Source: Glossina fuscipes (taxonomy: Eukaryota; Arthropoda; Insecta; Diptera; Glossinidae). Taken from it: a DNA stretch of 64,000 bases. Shown here piece by piece: positions 12,061 through 24,665 of the stretch (positions within the stretch are counted from its first letter, which is position 1; every line of letters begins with the position of its first letter). The DNA is taken from the NCBI RefSeq assembly GCF_014805625.2, contig NW_023998414.1:35849859-35913858 (forward strand), given 5' to 3'. Made by a program: the position numbers and the translations under genes. The notes beneath the pieces are model-generated. The model did no database searches, was not told where the DNA came from, and worked only from the letters and a program-made list of their open reading frames with translations.

Positions 12061-13534
12061 AAATGACCGTGAATTTCACATAAAAGTGCCTGAGTGTTAA
12101 TTAAATTCGTAAGATTTAGTTGGGTCTAATGAATCTCATTTGATTTGAATAACGGAATAATGCACTAATCGAACAGTCGAAGAGAGAGAATGAGAAGAGA
12201 ATTTTTCAGTTAATACCACGATAACGCAACGAATAAGTAGCAGAATTGTTTAGATTTTAATATCTGGAGATATTATGCCAAATGATATAATTCACTTCTC
12301 CAACTTTTCACCAATTTTCATCAAAATTCACCTTAAGAGAATAGGATAACAGAGTTATTACCTTAACATAATTTCAAAGACAACAAACGGATAATTATTT
12401 TTTAGAATAAAAGTTTATAGTGGAGTTTAGAGCTTATTAAGTAATCCAATTACGGATGACAAAAGAAAGTAATATGTAATAGTATCGTACACTTCCCAAT
12501 GTATCTCCCCAAAAAGGTAACCCCAATTTTATTGAAGCATTAAATGGCCATAGCATCATTTCAATTAAAATTATCTTAAACATTTATCTTAAAAAATATT
12601 ATTTAATCTCATTTAAATTATAGAGAAACAATTTATAACATTTTTTTTTTAAATTTCAATCAATAATTCTTCGTATATATCTAATTAAAATTTCAAACGG
12701 TTTATAATGAAAAAAAAAACAAAAAAACAAAAAACAAAAATAAAATTTCAATTTCATGAAATCTCTGCATATTTTATTATTTGGTTTTCGTGGTTTTTCA
12801 CTTTCACCTGCGGTTTGTTCAGTTTACTGCATTATTTTAATTAAAAACTCAACACGTAATTAGTGAAGCTACCGTTATGAATGGCAACGACTTTTTTTCT
12901 TTTTTTTTTTTCCTTTTAGATCATTTTTATGATCATTAAATCATTTAAAATTACAATCATTGTGAATATTTTATAACACTTTGAACCTTTTAAAAAGAAA
13001 ACATTCACTAAAGCGGATAAAGATAAAGAGATAGAAGCAATTGAAACGAAATATGCGCTGAAGACCTTTCGATTAAGTTATATTTCAAAAAAAGGTTATC
13101 AATAAGATAAAATACCTTTCGCGGACGGGTACATACATTTTTTCATGCTTAATAGCGTCGTGATATGGAACACAATCCATTTGATTTTCTACTATAGTCC
13201 ATAAAAGATAAGACGATTTTTTGCGACATCAATTACGCGGATGCAATGACTTTGTGTTTGTTTCTTCTTTCACGAACTTGTAGCTGCTTTTTCTCACATC
13301 GATGTCGAGTTTCATGTCAATATATCCAATTGCTGTGGAGTTATGTATAGTTTTGTAAACATAACAAAATCAGGGTCTTCGATTTTTACTACTTCTGATA
13401 TTTTCGAGGAAAGAGTATGCATGAAATTTTATTCACGGATTGAATATATTTTGCGCGGAAGCTCTAAGGTTGTTTCAAAGGACAATTGGCAATAAGGTTA
13501 GTTTGCAAATGAAAAAAAAAAAAAAAAATTTTTA
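11994..13534. other. Upstream flank of the YGPP gene; no gene seen
   Basis: This is where the promoter of the minus-strand YGPP gene should lie. A and T runs, ATTTAAAT-rich DNA and a GAGAGAGA motif near 12183 are visible. I could not pick a TATA box or start site with confidence. Confidence 0.5.
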
Positions 13535-13923
13535 GTTCGAGAACGATTTGAAGGCCAACATCTATCGATGCAAGCCACGTGAAAGCAATTAAAGATTTAA
13601 TATTCGAAAACCATCGATTGACAATTAGGGACCTAGTTGACACTTTGGGAACAATTCATTTGGGTCAAGCAAAACCATTTCGCCAAAAACTTAATCCATT
13701 TCGTTTCGCAATCAACGTATTGACTTGCCGTTGCACGTTCAGCAAACTCAAAAGACCGCTTCGTGGACACCGTTTCGACTCGATTGAGTTGGTCAAAGCA
13801 AAAAAAAAAAAAAAAAAAAAACACATTTTAGGTCAACACTCTGTCAGGCTGTTTTGAGGATAGTTAAAACGTTGGCATAGATGCGTATGCCTGACAAGAA
13901 CTTTTTGGGAGGCGATAAAATTC
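13535..13923 (+). pseudogene. Internally deleted mariner transposase remnant (copy 1)
   Basis: Mariner transposases cut and paste DNA at TA sites. The first part reads RFEGQ, SIDASHVKAIKDLIFENHR and LTIRDLVDTLG, the helix-turn-helix region of a mariner, with a frame change inside it. Then SFGSSKTIS appears in another frame. After only about 60 bp the sequence jumps to CTFSKLKRPLRGHRFDSIEL, the region just after the third catalytic residue, followed by KRWHRC and GGDKI from the C-terminus, again with frameshifts and a 20-nt A run. The catalytic middle (DD34D) is gone, so it cannot be active. Confidence 0.75.
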
Positions 13924-14257
13924 AGAGATTTCGAAGAATGAATAAAGATTTCTCATTTTACAAACAACTTCACCTCATTTTTTGATCAAGAGACATATAA
14001 ACGCCGGAGTTCAATAACTCGAGACTTAGTTTTACCCCGTATGTTCAATCTAATTGAAATGCTAACTAAAAATGATATGAATTCTTGAACCACTTGATGC
14101 AACTCATGCATGTTTTAATGCCCTCTTCCCCTAGGGAAAATTTTTCATTCATCAAGAATTTACCTACAGAGTATGTGTGCGAAAGAAACACTTAACATTT
14201 TTGCGAGCACACCAGATAAGAATACTTTAGCATTCGATTAAGCATGTATCAAAATTT

Positions 14258-14560
14258 TTACACAGCTTCCAGAAATTTGCAGGCTTTCCTTCTGTTTAAT
14301 ACACTTTCTACCCGAGTGTACACATTGTCGCCATGCGGTACAACTGCGAGTTCATAGAGAATTGAGAAAATTCTGCACAGAATAATTCTATTCCTGCATA
14401 CCTTATGCAGAATTTGCTCTTTATTAGTACACATACGCAACACATATCTGATAGAAATACAATTTTTAGGGACAAGTTTGTTCATCGCAACAGGAATCGA
14501 ACCTGAGTCATCCATAACTGGGTGTTGGACGTCCTAGCTACTAGCATATGCACTGCAATG
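14258..14560 (-). mobile_element. Possible second tRNA-related SINE type
   Basis: On the minus strand, GTAGCTAGGACGTCC followed about 25 bp later by GGTTCGATTCCTGTTGC looks like a polymerase III A/B-box pair in a tRNA-like head. About 230 bp of unique sequence follow, including an 85-codon open frame that is probably accidental. It is unlike the Leu/Ser-type SINE elsewhere in the window. There is no second copy here and no target-site duplication that I could see. Confidence 0.35.
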
Positions 14561-14879
14561 TACGAAGAAGATATAAGAAGAAGATATATGTGTGACTTGT
14601 GACTTGTTCAAGGTAATTGCAATTTACGATCAAAGATTTTCGCCGAATTTTAACAATATCGCCCTCAAAGTGTACCGAAATCAAAAAAAAAAAAAAAAGA
14701 AAAGATTTTACTCGATTTTCGGAAATTAAAACTAATGTAGGAAATGACTGCGCTTCGAACTCGCTCTACCAATAGTATTAAGCAAGTTTAATATGAGCAT
14801 TGATCGTCTATCCGACGTAATGATCAAATGCTTCATCAATAGGAAGAAAGAAAATTATATTTGATTTAAAAAAAAAGGT

Positions 14880-15405
14880 AAATTTTCATGCTCATCGTCT
14901 TCTAGAATATACGTTGGAATATTTATTGTCGTGTCCGTTGCAGTTTATGAGTAATAAGTGAGACGGCCAGAGAGGTGTTCATTACCTTTGCCTAGTTTGG
15001 CTCATTTCCAATGTTTTTTTTTGCAAATTTAGAGCCGATATCTACCTTTTTACGGTCAGGGGTTGAAGGGTGTTGAAGAAGCATTAAACAGACGTGCAAA
15101 CGGATAAATCGATTCAGAATTTGATCCTAATCAAGAATATATCTACGTTATGGAATGTCTGAGACTTTTTTCGGGTTGTTGCAAAGCTCTTGAGCAAATA
15201 AATTTGTCGACATTCCTCAGCGCCCATCCTCGCCCAACCAGTAAAACATTTTCTTATATGTTGCTTTAAAAAATTGTAAAGAACAAATGAAGAATTAAAA
15301 CATTCATGGTCTTTAGGGTAAGAGTGATGGGTATAAAAGATTCGGTCATGGCCGAATTAAATTTTCCTACTTTTTTTTTTTGTTTTTTTTTGTTTGTTTT
15401 TTTTA
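14880..15405 (+). repeat. Dispersed repeat family B, copy 1, with terminal hairpin
   Basis: It contains TTTGATCCTAATCAAGAATA, TATCTACGTTATGGAATGTC and a terminal module GGGTATAAAAGATTCGGTCA. The hairpin ATTCGG-TCATGG-CCGAAT lies at 15340-15357 and is followed by TTTTCCTAC and a T tract. The phrase TGATCC-TG/A-ATCAAGAATAT is shared with dispersed elements known in Drosophila and tephritids. No intact ORF is present. Confidence 0.6.
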
Positions 15406-17250
15406 ATTAAGATATACGAACGTTACGAAATCTGTCATTGTAGGCATACAATTTTACATTACAAAAATAGTATAGTATTTCGCTGGCAGAGTCCGCTCCT
15501 AAGGATACCTTTCAGTTCTCATTCAGTCATTTATACTGGAAGTCGCCTATCTTTAGAATAACTCGCTTACTATGAATCATTTTTTAATCGAATATTGCTG
15601 CAATCATAGCAGATTTCTATGCCTGTCCAGAATTAAGCCTTTCTGTGGCGTTTAGGCAAATTCTCCATTCAGAGGGAAAAAATTAAATCAATCAAGACGA
15701 AACTTATCGCCTATTGATCATATTCTTAAAAGACAAAAAATCATTGTTCTTTTAAGTAAAGGTGGCTTTTACCTGTGATTAGATCACAGCATGACACACA
15801 ACACAACACTTGTGGTACAAATGTACGCAACAGACAGAGGCATTTGAGATGTACTCATCTTTCATTATAGCAAGCGATGAAGAATCTCTTTCTGTATTTC
15901 GGTATTTAATGATTGGCCCTAAGTCAAAATAGCGCCTTTACTTGTCATGTATAATATGATCAAAATTTATTTCTAATCTTCTACTTGAGCACAAATTGCT
16001 TTAAAAAAAAAAAATGTATTATATTTGTGTTTGACTTATGTCCTTACCTTATGGTGTTCTACCATCAATTTGGAAATATAAAAAAATTGTCGAAGTGAAA
16101 GTGTACAAGTTTCAGTATTATCGCACATATGATTCCCCTAATATCGATGTTGCGTGGAAAAGTTGAATTCAACTTTATAGCATCAAATAAGAAAGACATA
16201 ATAGTTTTGAAAAATTGTAATATGTTTGTATATTGAAATAAATGGACTTAAGTGACTTTTCAAATAAATCGCTTATATATTATTTTATTGTCATTTTCTA
16301 AGCAGAAATTAAATTCATTACGAGGCATCTATTTAAAGAGGAAATGATGTATAGAAAGTATTTTCTAAAATGTAATGAGAAGTCATTCTGTCATCCTGCC
16401 TCTTGTAAAATAACTTCTCTTCTCCAAATGATTTGTCTATCCGTCGTGTTAGACAAATGGTACAAAAGTTATGTTTATTTGGTCATTTTTATTATTATCT
16501 TCGCCGGTCATGTTAACGTTGTCACTCTCTCCGCCGCATGCAGAGAAATTCTTAATGCTCTTATAGAGATCTCCTAAGAGAAATATGAGCTTGATTGAAA
16601 CCGAATTCTTAGTCGCTGTAGCTTTGTTTCTATGATTGCTTGCATATAAAAAAAAAAAGAATTGCATTCAATGCATAGAAAACTAATCATTGATTGCTTG
16701 CTAAGCTTCTCCTCGAATTCGAGTGTAGAAGCAACCGTAGTGAGTGATGGATTGAAGTAACAATTGCTTTCATCACTATAAGCTTAGCCTTATCACTTTA
16801 ATCATTTTATTATAAAAAATTATAGTTGTCTTGCTCTGCTTGAACTCTTAAAAGTAAGATTAAGCATAGGCTGCATCATAATTTCATGTGAAATTTTTAA
16901 AAAGCAATCGTTTTAAGCGGTAGAGATCAAAACGATTTTCCTTATGTCATAGACAACCACACCCAGGTTTCATAATCATATTTATATCAGTATTTATGAT
17001 ATGTAAGTTGGCAAACGTTCAAACGGTTTATTTATTTATTTATTTTTTTTTTTAAAGAAAAACAAACATAAAAAAAGTATGTAAATAAAAATAATAATAT
17101 ATCGCTGAGTAGTGCGTGCTTTGAATGCTGAAAAGCAAGTCGTTAAACTGTAAGTGCCACCAAAATTGATTTCTAATATTCACAGCTCAAGTGACCCACA
17201 ATTTATACAAATGTTTTATTTTGCTCCTATTTTTCTTTGCATAGATTTAT

Positions 17251-17253
17251 GTA

Positions 17254-17288
<35 letters not shown>

Positions 17289-17289
17289 A
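17251..17289. repeat. (GT)n/(GTAT)n microsatellite
   Basis: About ten GT units followed by GTAT units. A plus-strand ORF across it is low complexity. Confidence 0.9.
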
Positions 17290-17714
17290 CTTTGAAGGAG
17301 AAAATCAAATCAAATAAGCGCTACATTTGTTCATTTGTAGCAATGATTTTGAGGGGCGCATAAATTTGAGCCAATTAGTCCATAGCTTAACTGGCTACCG
17401 ATTATCACGAGTTGCGGACTTTAAAATTGAATATGCGACACAAAACAAATAGAAAACGGCAAACTTAACAAAATCTTTCCCATAAATCATAAAAGTCAAT
17501 TTTATATTGAGAAACGAACTAATAAATGAAAGGTAATTGCAAACAACTCCATAGACCATAGTTACTTTTGTAATTCTCAATTAGCATTCGAATTATATTT
17601 TGCAAAAGCTTGCTTAACTCTTTCAATAATCGACATTCATAAGATATAGGGGAAATATTCCAAGATTTAAGCTAAAAGTTATTAGATGGAAGAGATGATT
17701 AGATAAGATATAAG

Positions 17715-18145
17715 GTAATGTAAGGACTCTCACTAAGCCTAAAAAGCCTTGCTAAGGGGCAAGAGATCTTGGATTAGTCGATTAGTACAAGTGAATTCGA
17801 ATACTCTTGCTAAGAGTTATATCTTTCTTTGGTATCGATCAGTATAAGTGAATTCTAAAACTCTTGGCAAGAGTTACAACATTCTTAGATGTCGTTCGGT
17901 ATAAGTGAATTGTAAGACTTTTGCTAAGAGTTATATCATTCTGAGAGGTCGATCGGTACAAATGGATTCTAAAACTCTTGCTAAGAGTTATGTCGATCTT
18001 GGATGTCGATCAGTGCTAGTGAATTCTAAGATTCTTGCTAAGAGTTACATTTTTCTTTGATATCGATCAGGTATAAGAGAATTTTAAGACTCTTGCTGAG
18101 AGTTATATCATTCTTGGATGTCGATCATTATAAGCGGATTTTATC
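17715..18145. repeat. 57-bp minisatellite, about seven units, each with a short palindrome
   Basis: The core CTCTTGCTAAGAG recurs with starts at 17747 (diverged), 17804, 17861, 17918, 17975, 18032 and 18090. The spacing is 57 bp, with 58 bp in the last step because of one extra G. A consensus unit also has TATCATTCTTGGATGTCGAT and CAGTATAAGTGAATTCTAA. In the best copies AACTCTT-GCT-AAGAGTT is a perfect 7-bp inverted repeat around a 3-bp loop, and the changes between units are mostly outside it. No ORF spans the array. The function is unknown; it may simply be a tandem duplication. Confidence 0.9.
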
Positions 18146-19483
18146 TTATTTTATGTGGTGATTATACAATACATGTTAGTATATCCCTCACGTATATCAA
18201 CTTTTGTAACCAAAGTGATTTAGATAATTTAGATAACCAAAGTGACAGTAAAATGCATATGAAACGATCAGTTGGAATCATCTAAGGAAAAAAAGCCGGA
18301 CCTACTTTATGATTGTGTGTGAAAGGAATTTCCGCGAATTACTTGAGCAATTTTTTAAGTTGACTGATGGATGTTTTTTTTTAAAGTAAAAATAATTGGG
18401 AAACACTGCAAGCTTGCATTATAAATGAAGTTTGTGTTTAATTGGCATCTCCGGGCCAGTGTGTTTCGTTATTTTGTATTTTTAAGGGTTTTTTGTTTGC
18501 ATAAATTTTTGCTTTTTCTATTATTAAAGTATTGTATATATACATATATATGTATATATGTGTGTGTGTATGTATGTATGTTAATCTATTGTATATGCGT
18601 TTGTTTTTCTTTTGCATATTTTCTTTTCGATTTGTTTCGTTTTCAATGCAGGCATGTAAAACAACAGTTGGTTGCTGTTGTTGTTGCTGTTTTTTTTTTT
18701 TTTTTTTTTACGAATTGCTCATATTCAGTGATGAGTTCAGATAGCAAATGACAAGTGAAAGTTGTTGTTACTTTTTAATGCTGAAAAACGGATTTATCTC
18801 TTTTTTTGTTTTTTTTGTTTTTGTGCTTTTGTGTTGTTTTTTTTTTTTTTTTTTCTTTTACTATTAGACTTTTTATAATTGTGAGAATTAAATTTTCGTT
18901 TATAAAAATGTTTTATCTAAATTTAATATTATTGTTATTGTTCGGTTATGCGACGACATACTTAACCATTATAAACATTATTATTAAACGCGTAGGTGCT
19001 TGACATTTAATTACTTTATTTTATGTTTATGTTATAACATAACATATTATAATTACTTATTTAAGCATACATATATAGATATATATATATATACATACAA
19101 AGTTACACATTTTGTTACTGTGATGGTACTTTAAATATTTTATTTATCTTCAAAGTCATATAATAAAGCCAAGCATTAATAGAGCGAACTAAATATGGTT
19201 ATGAATGCCATGTAAACCAATTTTCAGCCATAAATAATTGCCTCCTAACCTTGTATATGCATGTATATGAATGTTCGTTCGCAAATAGATTGAATAGCAT
19301 GAGCGGAATAAGTAGCGTCGCCTCGTTTGCTTATTCGCACTCACTCAGACAAATTCCAAGCATAATAGATATCCAACGATATTATTTAATAATAATGATA
19401 ATAATAATAACAATTACCGTCACCGCATAACATCATTATTGTCGTCAGTATCATCCACAATCATTATCATATTATTAACAACA

Positions 19484-19520
<37 letters not shown>

Positions 19521-20388
19521 CATATAATGGAAAAGTTAATCAATTGATATCGGCCAAGTAAACATAAATAAACCATTATCGTTATATAGTGCTGAGCGGC
19601 GGTTTGCAGTTCAATTGTTTTTGTTTTTAGCATTTTGTTATTGGTTTTGATTTTGAACAACTTGGAACATTTTAAGCTTGAGGCTGCATAATATTGGTTT
19701 AACAATTTCGCAATTGTTTGCACTTGAATTAATTTCTTTTATTTGAAATATGATTTGCCTTCAACTTGTTTCATGATTTCAATCGATACAAGTGACGGTA
19801 TAGATAGCAGACTTTAATCTTCCTGCATAAGGGAATCCATTGCAATCTGGCACATATCGCTGTTAGCGAATTTTCCAAATGGATTTTTTTTTTTTTTTTG
19901 TAACCGAAAACCAAAAGAGAGTTGCGGCGATTACTGTAATCTATTGAAGGAACTTATCGGGCAGCAAAGGAGTAAATGTTGGCAAAAAACTAAAAGTTCT
20001 TAAACGTGTTCGTAAAGCTTAGCTCAAGAACAATTGAAGTTGAATGCGATGTATGTTGAAGCCAAGAGGCGTTCAATGGCTCCTTCTGCCAAAAGCTTAA
20101 AAGAGGGTTCTTTTTTGTGCTTTTTAAGGAAAGCAAACATTGCTTTAACGCTTGGAATAAAGACCTCTTCAAATTGATATTGTTTGGCTCAAGATGCGAC
20201 CATAAGTAGCTTTTGGAAGCTTCTAAAACAACAACATCAATTACGAACGGTGTAAACATTAAATGTTGCTGTGCAAGAGTATACGATTATATGCAAATTA
20301 TCTCTATAATGCAAATAAATATTTTGCTTTACTTCTTCCAGCGGAAGAGATAGAAAGAAAGTGAGAGAGAGGCAAATAGAGAGACATA

Positions 20389-20540
<152 letters not shown>

Positions 20541-22402
20541 GACACACTTTGCCTGGAAAGCTGCAAAAGGTTATAACCATTAGGTTATAGCCACTAAAGA
20601 AAAGAAAAAAAAAACGATGGAAATTAATTCAATCACACTAGATATTACTTCGCAAAAAGCAACAATGCATTTGAGTTTTCCTTTTGTTGATTCGAGCACG
20701 CAAAGCCCGCTTCATTAATCAACATTTATACATAATTTTATTATGTTTACTGTTTAAAATAAAAAAGCGAAAAAAAAAAAAATATTTTCTCTTAATCTTC
20801 TTTCTTTTTCTTTAGTCATTGCATTTAATATTTTCGTTTTTCTTTTACTGAATTCAATGTCAAGAGTTTACAGTCATGACGAGCTGAAAAGTTGGTTGGC
20901 GTGCGTTTTAAGTAAATTAAAATGATTGAATTTATTGAACTTTGTTTAGCGCAGTCATTCGCTTTGTTTACTCGCATTGTTTGAAATTAACATTATTGGT
21001 CTTGGGATTGTAAGGACCGAAACAGCTCTAAATACATAATAGCAAGCACTGACATCTCAACTATTAACAAAGTTTATCAGACAAATTTTGCAAGAGTATA
21101 ACTTTGATTTTGTAATTTATAGATCCTTCGCCTTCTGACCGTGACAACAGTTCCCTTAAGCAAATAAATTGAACGCCTTCACGAAAGCATTTGCAATTCT
21201 TTCATATATTATAAAAAAAAAAAGAAGAAGAAAAAGAAAAAGAAAAGCATAATTGATAGACGAAAGTAATTCGATGCGTTAAAGCAATAATGGAAATTTA
21301 AAAAGGATGAGACAGACCATTTACTGAACCCTCACTTGTATAAACATTTTCACAGAAAGGAAGGCAACAGTGCAGAAATGTGGCAATAAGGTCTAGTATA
21401 TTCTATCGCATTACGAAAATTGGTATAAGATAAAGATTTAAAATATAAACATATATATATATATATATATATACATATATAAAGACAGTTTACGCTACAT
21501 AAGTCAATCTTTCTAATCTTTTCCTCTATACGATTTCGTATGTCAACTTACTTATATATGATAATATATAAGCAATTGTAATTTTCGGTGGCCTATGATA
21601 AAAATAAAAGAAGAATAATAAGCTCATTGACAAGAAAATTCAAATTGACCAAATTTGAATCATGTCAGTTTATCTTCTGTGCCTGTGTGTCGCATATTTT
21701 TTTTTTTTTTTTTTGTTTGTAGCTAATTTTTTTTTTCCTAGGACATGACGAGCAATTGTACAATTGTATTGGATGAAGTGAGGTAAAATAGTCAAATATT
21801 CAACCTTATATATGCCAAACTTGATTGAGCATTTTGCTGGCTTTCTTCCCTTCAACATGACACGTAAACTTCTGGCTTGTTTTGCGTATAATTTCGATTT
21901 GGGAAAACTTCATTGGTCCTATGGCACACGCTTCGCACCAGTTTTAAACATTGTCTTCCGTAAAGGCTGATAATAATCTATTTTAATATAGTCGTCGTTA
22001 TCTTTTAATACTCTTTGTTAATTTTCTTCTTTTTTTTGTTTCTTCTTTCTTCAATACAAATCTGTTTAGTTGTATGACCCTGGGGGCAATGGTGTCGACG
22101 CGTTGTTTCAGTTATTCGAGATTTTCAGCGTACGCGCAATCACTTTTGTAATACAACGGAAATCGATGTCACTTGAAAAAGACGCTTGCTCATCTCATCA
22201 TCTTCCTAATACCCATCGTTAACCCATATGGATATGGAGTTAGCCATTTTGTCCGGATATTGTACAAATATTCCCAAAGTCCTATATGATTGCACAAAAA
22301 TGGTGTTACGCAATAATTTACATCACTTTTATGCTCTTTGTCTTCTGCTTTGCGCGATGAATATTTGGATAAGTGCACATGTTAACTTAAATTTCGTGTA
22401 TG

Positions 22403-22450
22403 TGTGCGTGTGTGTGTGTGTGTGTGTATGCATGTGTATGATGATGATGA
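22403..22450. repeat. (GT)n and (GAT)n microsatellites
   Basis: About 12 GT units followed closely by ATGATGATGATG. No coding support. Confidence 0.85.
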
Positions 22451-22679
22451 GAGTAGATTAGATTTAAAGTATGCATTACCCCACATATGATGGCGTATTT
22501 TTATGTATAAGCAATGCCGCCGGATATGTTATGGCATAATTTTGCACTAGAGCGCTTACGCTTTCAGGGCGTGTCACGCGTTTATATTTTCGGTTTCCTC
22601 TAACTTTCACTAAATACGAATATAATTTGCTTGCTTTCCAGATTATGTTTATTAAAAAACCGATAAGAGCCAATGGTAA

Positions 22680-22721
22680 TGACGACGACGACGACGATGA
22701 TGATGATGAAGATGATGATGG
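22680..22721. repeat. (GAC)n(GAT)n trinucleotide repeat
   Basis: Five GAC units followed by about eight GAT-type units. It would encode an Asp run, but no sustained ORF contains it. Confidence 0.9.
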
Positions 22722-23917
22722 TAATGTTGATAGTGGTATTTTTTAGGGCATTGTCCCTAAATTTTTCTTTTGTTCCAATGTTTTTTTCGTTTTTTAAGTT
22801 TTTTTTTTTTTTTTTTTTTTTTATATGATGCGACACCATCACGATTAAGCAAAGTGTAAAGTCATCCCGCATTGGTCAGAATATTTAAAATATTTCCGCA
22901 TCTAATGTTTAAAGTTAAGTGAGAAGTAGTAAAGTTTAACTTGATGTCCACGTTTCTTGTTTAGAAAAAAAAAGTTGAAAAACCTTTATAAACTTCAGTG
23001 ATTTTGAAATGCCACGGCAAAAGTTTAAAACAAAAAACAAAAAAAAAAAAAAAAAAAAAAAGAGGAAAAGAGGAAAAGAAAAGCAAACTCAATTTGTTCA
23101 AGTTCGATTATAAAATGTATGATAAAAGCACAAAAAGAAAAAGAAAAAAAAAAAAAAAAAAAAGATGGAAACCATAAACAGGAAATTCAAGAGAAATGTT
23201 TTGCAATCATTTTTCTCAGCCCATAGAAAATCATTAAAAAGGTGTAATTCACACAAGCTGCTAGTGGCTCGAGAGTGGCATCTTCTTTGTTAAACCGTCA
23301 CACAGCTAAGCTAAGCAACTTAAAAGGCAACACCACCAACAACAACTAGTCATCTGTGCAGATGCCCAGCTGTGTTGTATACATGACTACTAGTTTTCAA
23401 TGAAAGTAAAAGTTTTCACTTTATTTATTATTTCGCTTAAATTTTCTCGCATGCCCGACTTCGGTGAGAGCGAAATAAATAGGGAACAAGAGTATAAATA
23501 GCTTTTTTCAATTTTGTTTTTTTTGTTTTTGACTTTGAACGAACGAAGATATGCAATCAAGCAAGCAACCGGGCCGGCAGCGGGCCACGACAAACAACCG
23601 TCTTGGGTTTGAGATTTTATAACCCAAGTAACATCTTGTGGCAGCTTTATTTTAGCTTCATCTTCACTTTATTACCGCATTTTTTATTTTTAGCTTCTTT
23701 AACATTTATGTGTTTCTTTAAATGAGCTCGTGACAAGTTGTTACAAAAAATAATGAAATAAAACCATAAAAATATATATATATAAAGCCACGAATACTTT
23801 GCGTTACCATAAATTGCTTTCGGCGACTTTAAGTCTGTAGTCACAGTTTTACACCGTACCATAAACATAATATTTTTGATGGTTAAAGACGTTAAGGTAT
23901 AATCATAACTTTGAAAA

Positions 23918-23949
<32 letters not shown>

Positions 23950-24174
23950 GAACAGAAGCAGCTAAGAAAATAGAAAAGTAAAAATAAAGCAGGAAAAGTT
24001 GTGAAGAATAATAAAATCTGGATAGGACTTGTACGGGATGATCTAGTGTTTATCAGATTAAAAATAACGGGATTGTGGTTTATTCTTTTTTAAGCTTTAA
24101 GCAAACCTCTAAGATCACACTTGATCACCTTATGAAGAAGCAAGACGTTATTGTACTGTTGCCATTGAAAACGG

Positions 24175-24207
<33 letters not shown>

Positions 24208-24241
24208 TTGTCTCTCTCTCTGTCTCTTTGTCTCTCTCTCC
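24175..24241. repeat. (CT)n imperfect microsatellite
   Basis: A CT-rich tract of about 67 bp, broken by TTT and TGT. Confidence 0.9.
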
Positions 24242-24299
24242 GTAATAAAAGCATCAAAATTCCTATTTTCATTCCCCTACACCGCTTGTTGTGCGAGGC

Positions 24300-24665
24300 T
24301 ATCTCAAGTTTGTACGGATATATAGAATAACCAGATCCAAAACTACCTTTTAGTATACCGATCGATTCAGATCGATCTAAGTTTGTCTCTATCATTCTGT
24401 CCGACTGATATCTGTCCTTGTGCTTTTGTTGTTCTATTTACAGATCGCAACTTTTGAGATATTTTGATGAAACTTGGAACACCAATGTGCTCTGGCCAAA
24501 GGAGGAAAATTGTTGAAAATGTTTTGATTCGGATCAATTTTTCAACCGCTTCCCATATGATATCTTATTGTGAAAAGCCCTTATATGAATAAGTAATTGC
24601 ATCAAATGAAGCAGTGTAGGGTCTTTAATGGTGAGCCATGGTCCGCTCTATAATAGGCGTACTTG
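24300..24665 (+). repeat. Dispersed repeat family A, copy 3
   Basis: The marker order is: TTTGTACGGATATATAG; CGATCGATTCAGATCGATCT; GTTTGTCTCTATCATTCTG; CAGATCGCAACTTTTGAGAT; ATTTTGATGAAACTTGGAAC; and an end with AGTGTAGGGTCTTTAATGG. The same order is seen at 46.3 kb. Both share the nearly identical phrase AAAGYCYTTATATGAATAA. Confidence 0.6.
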
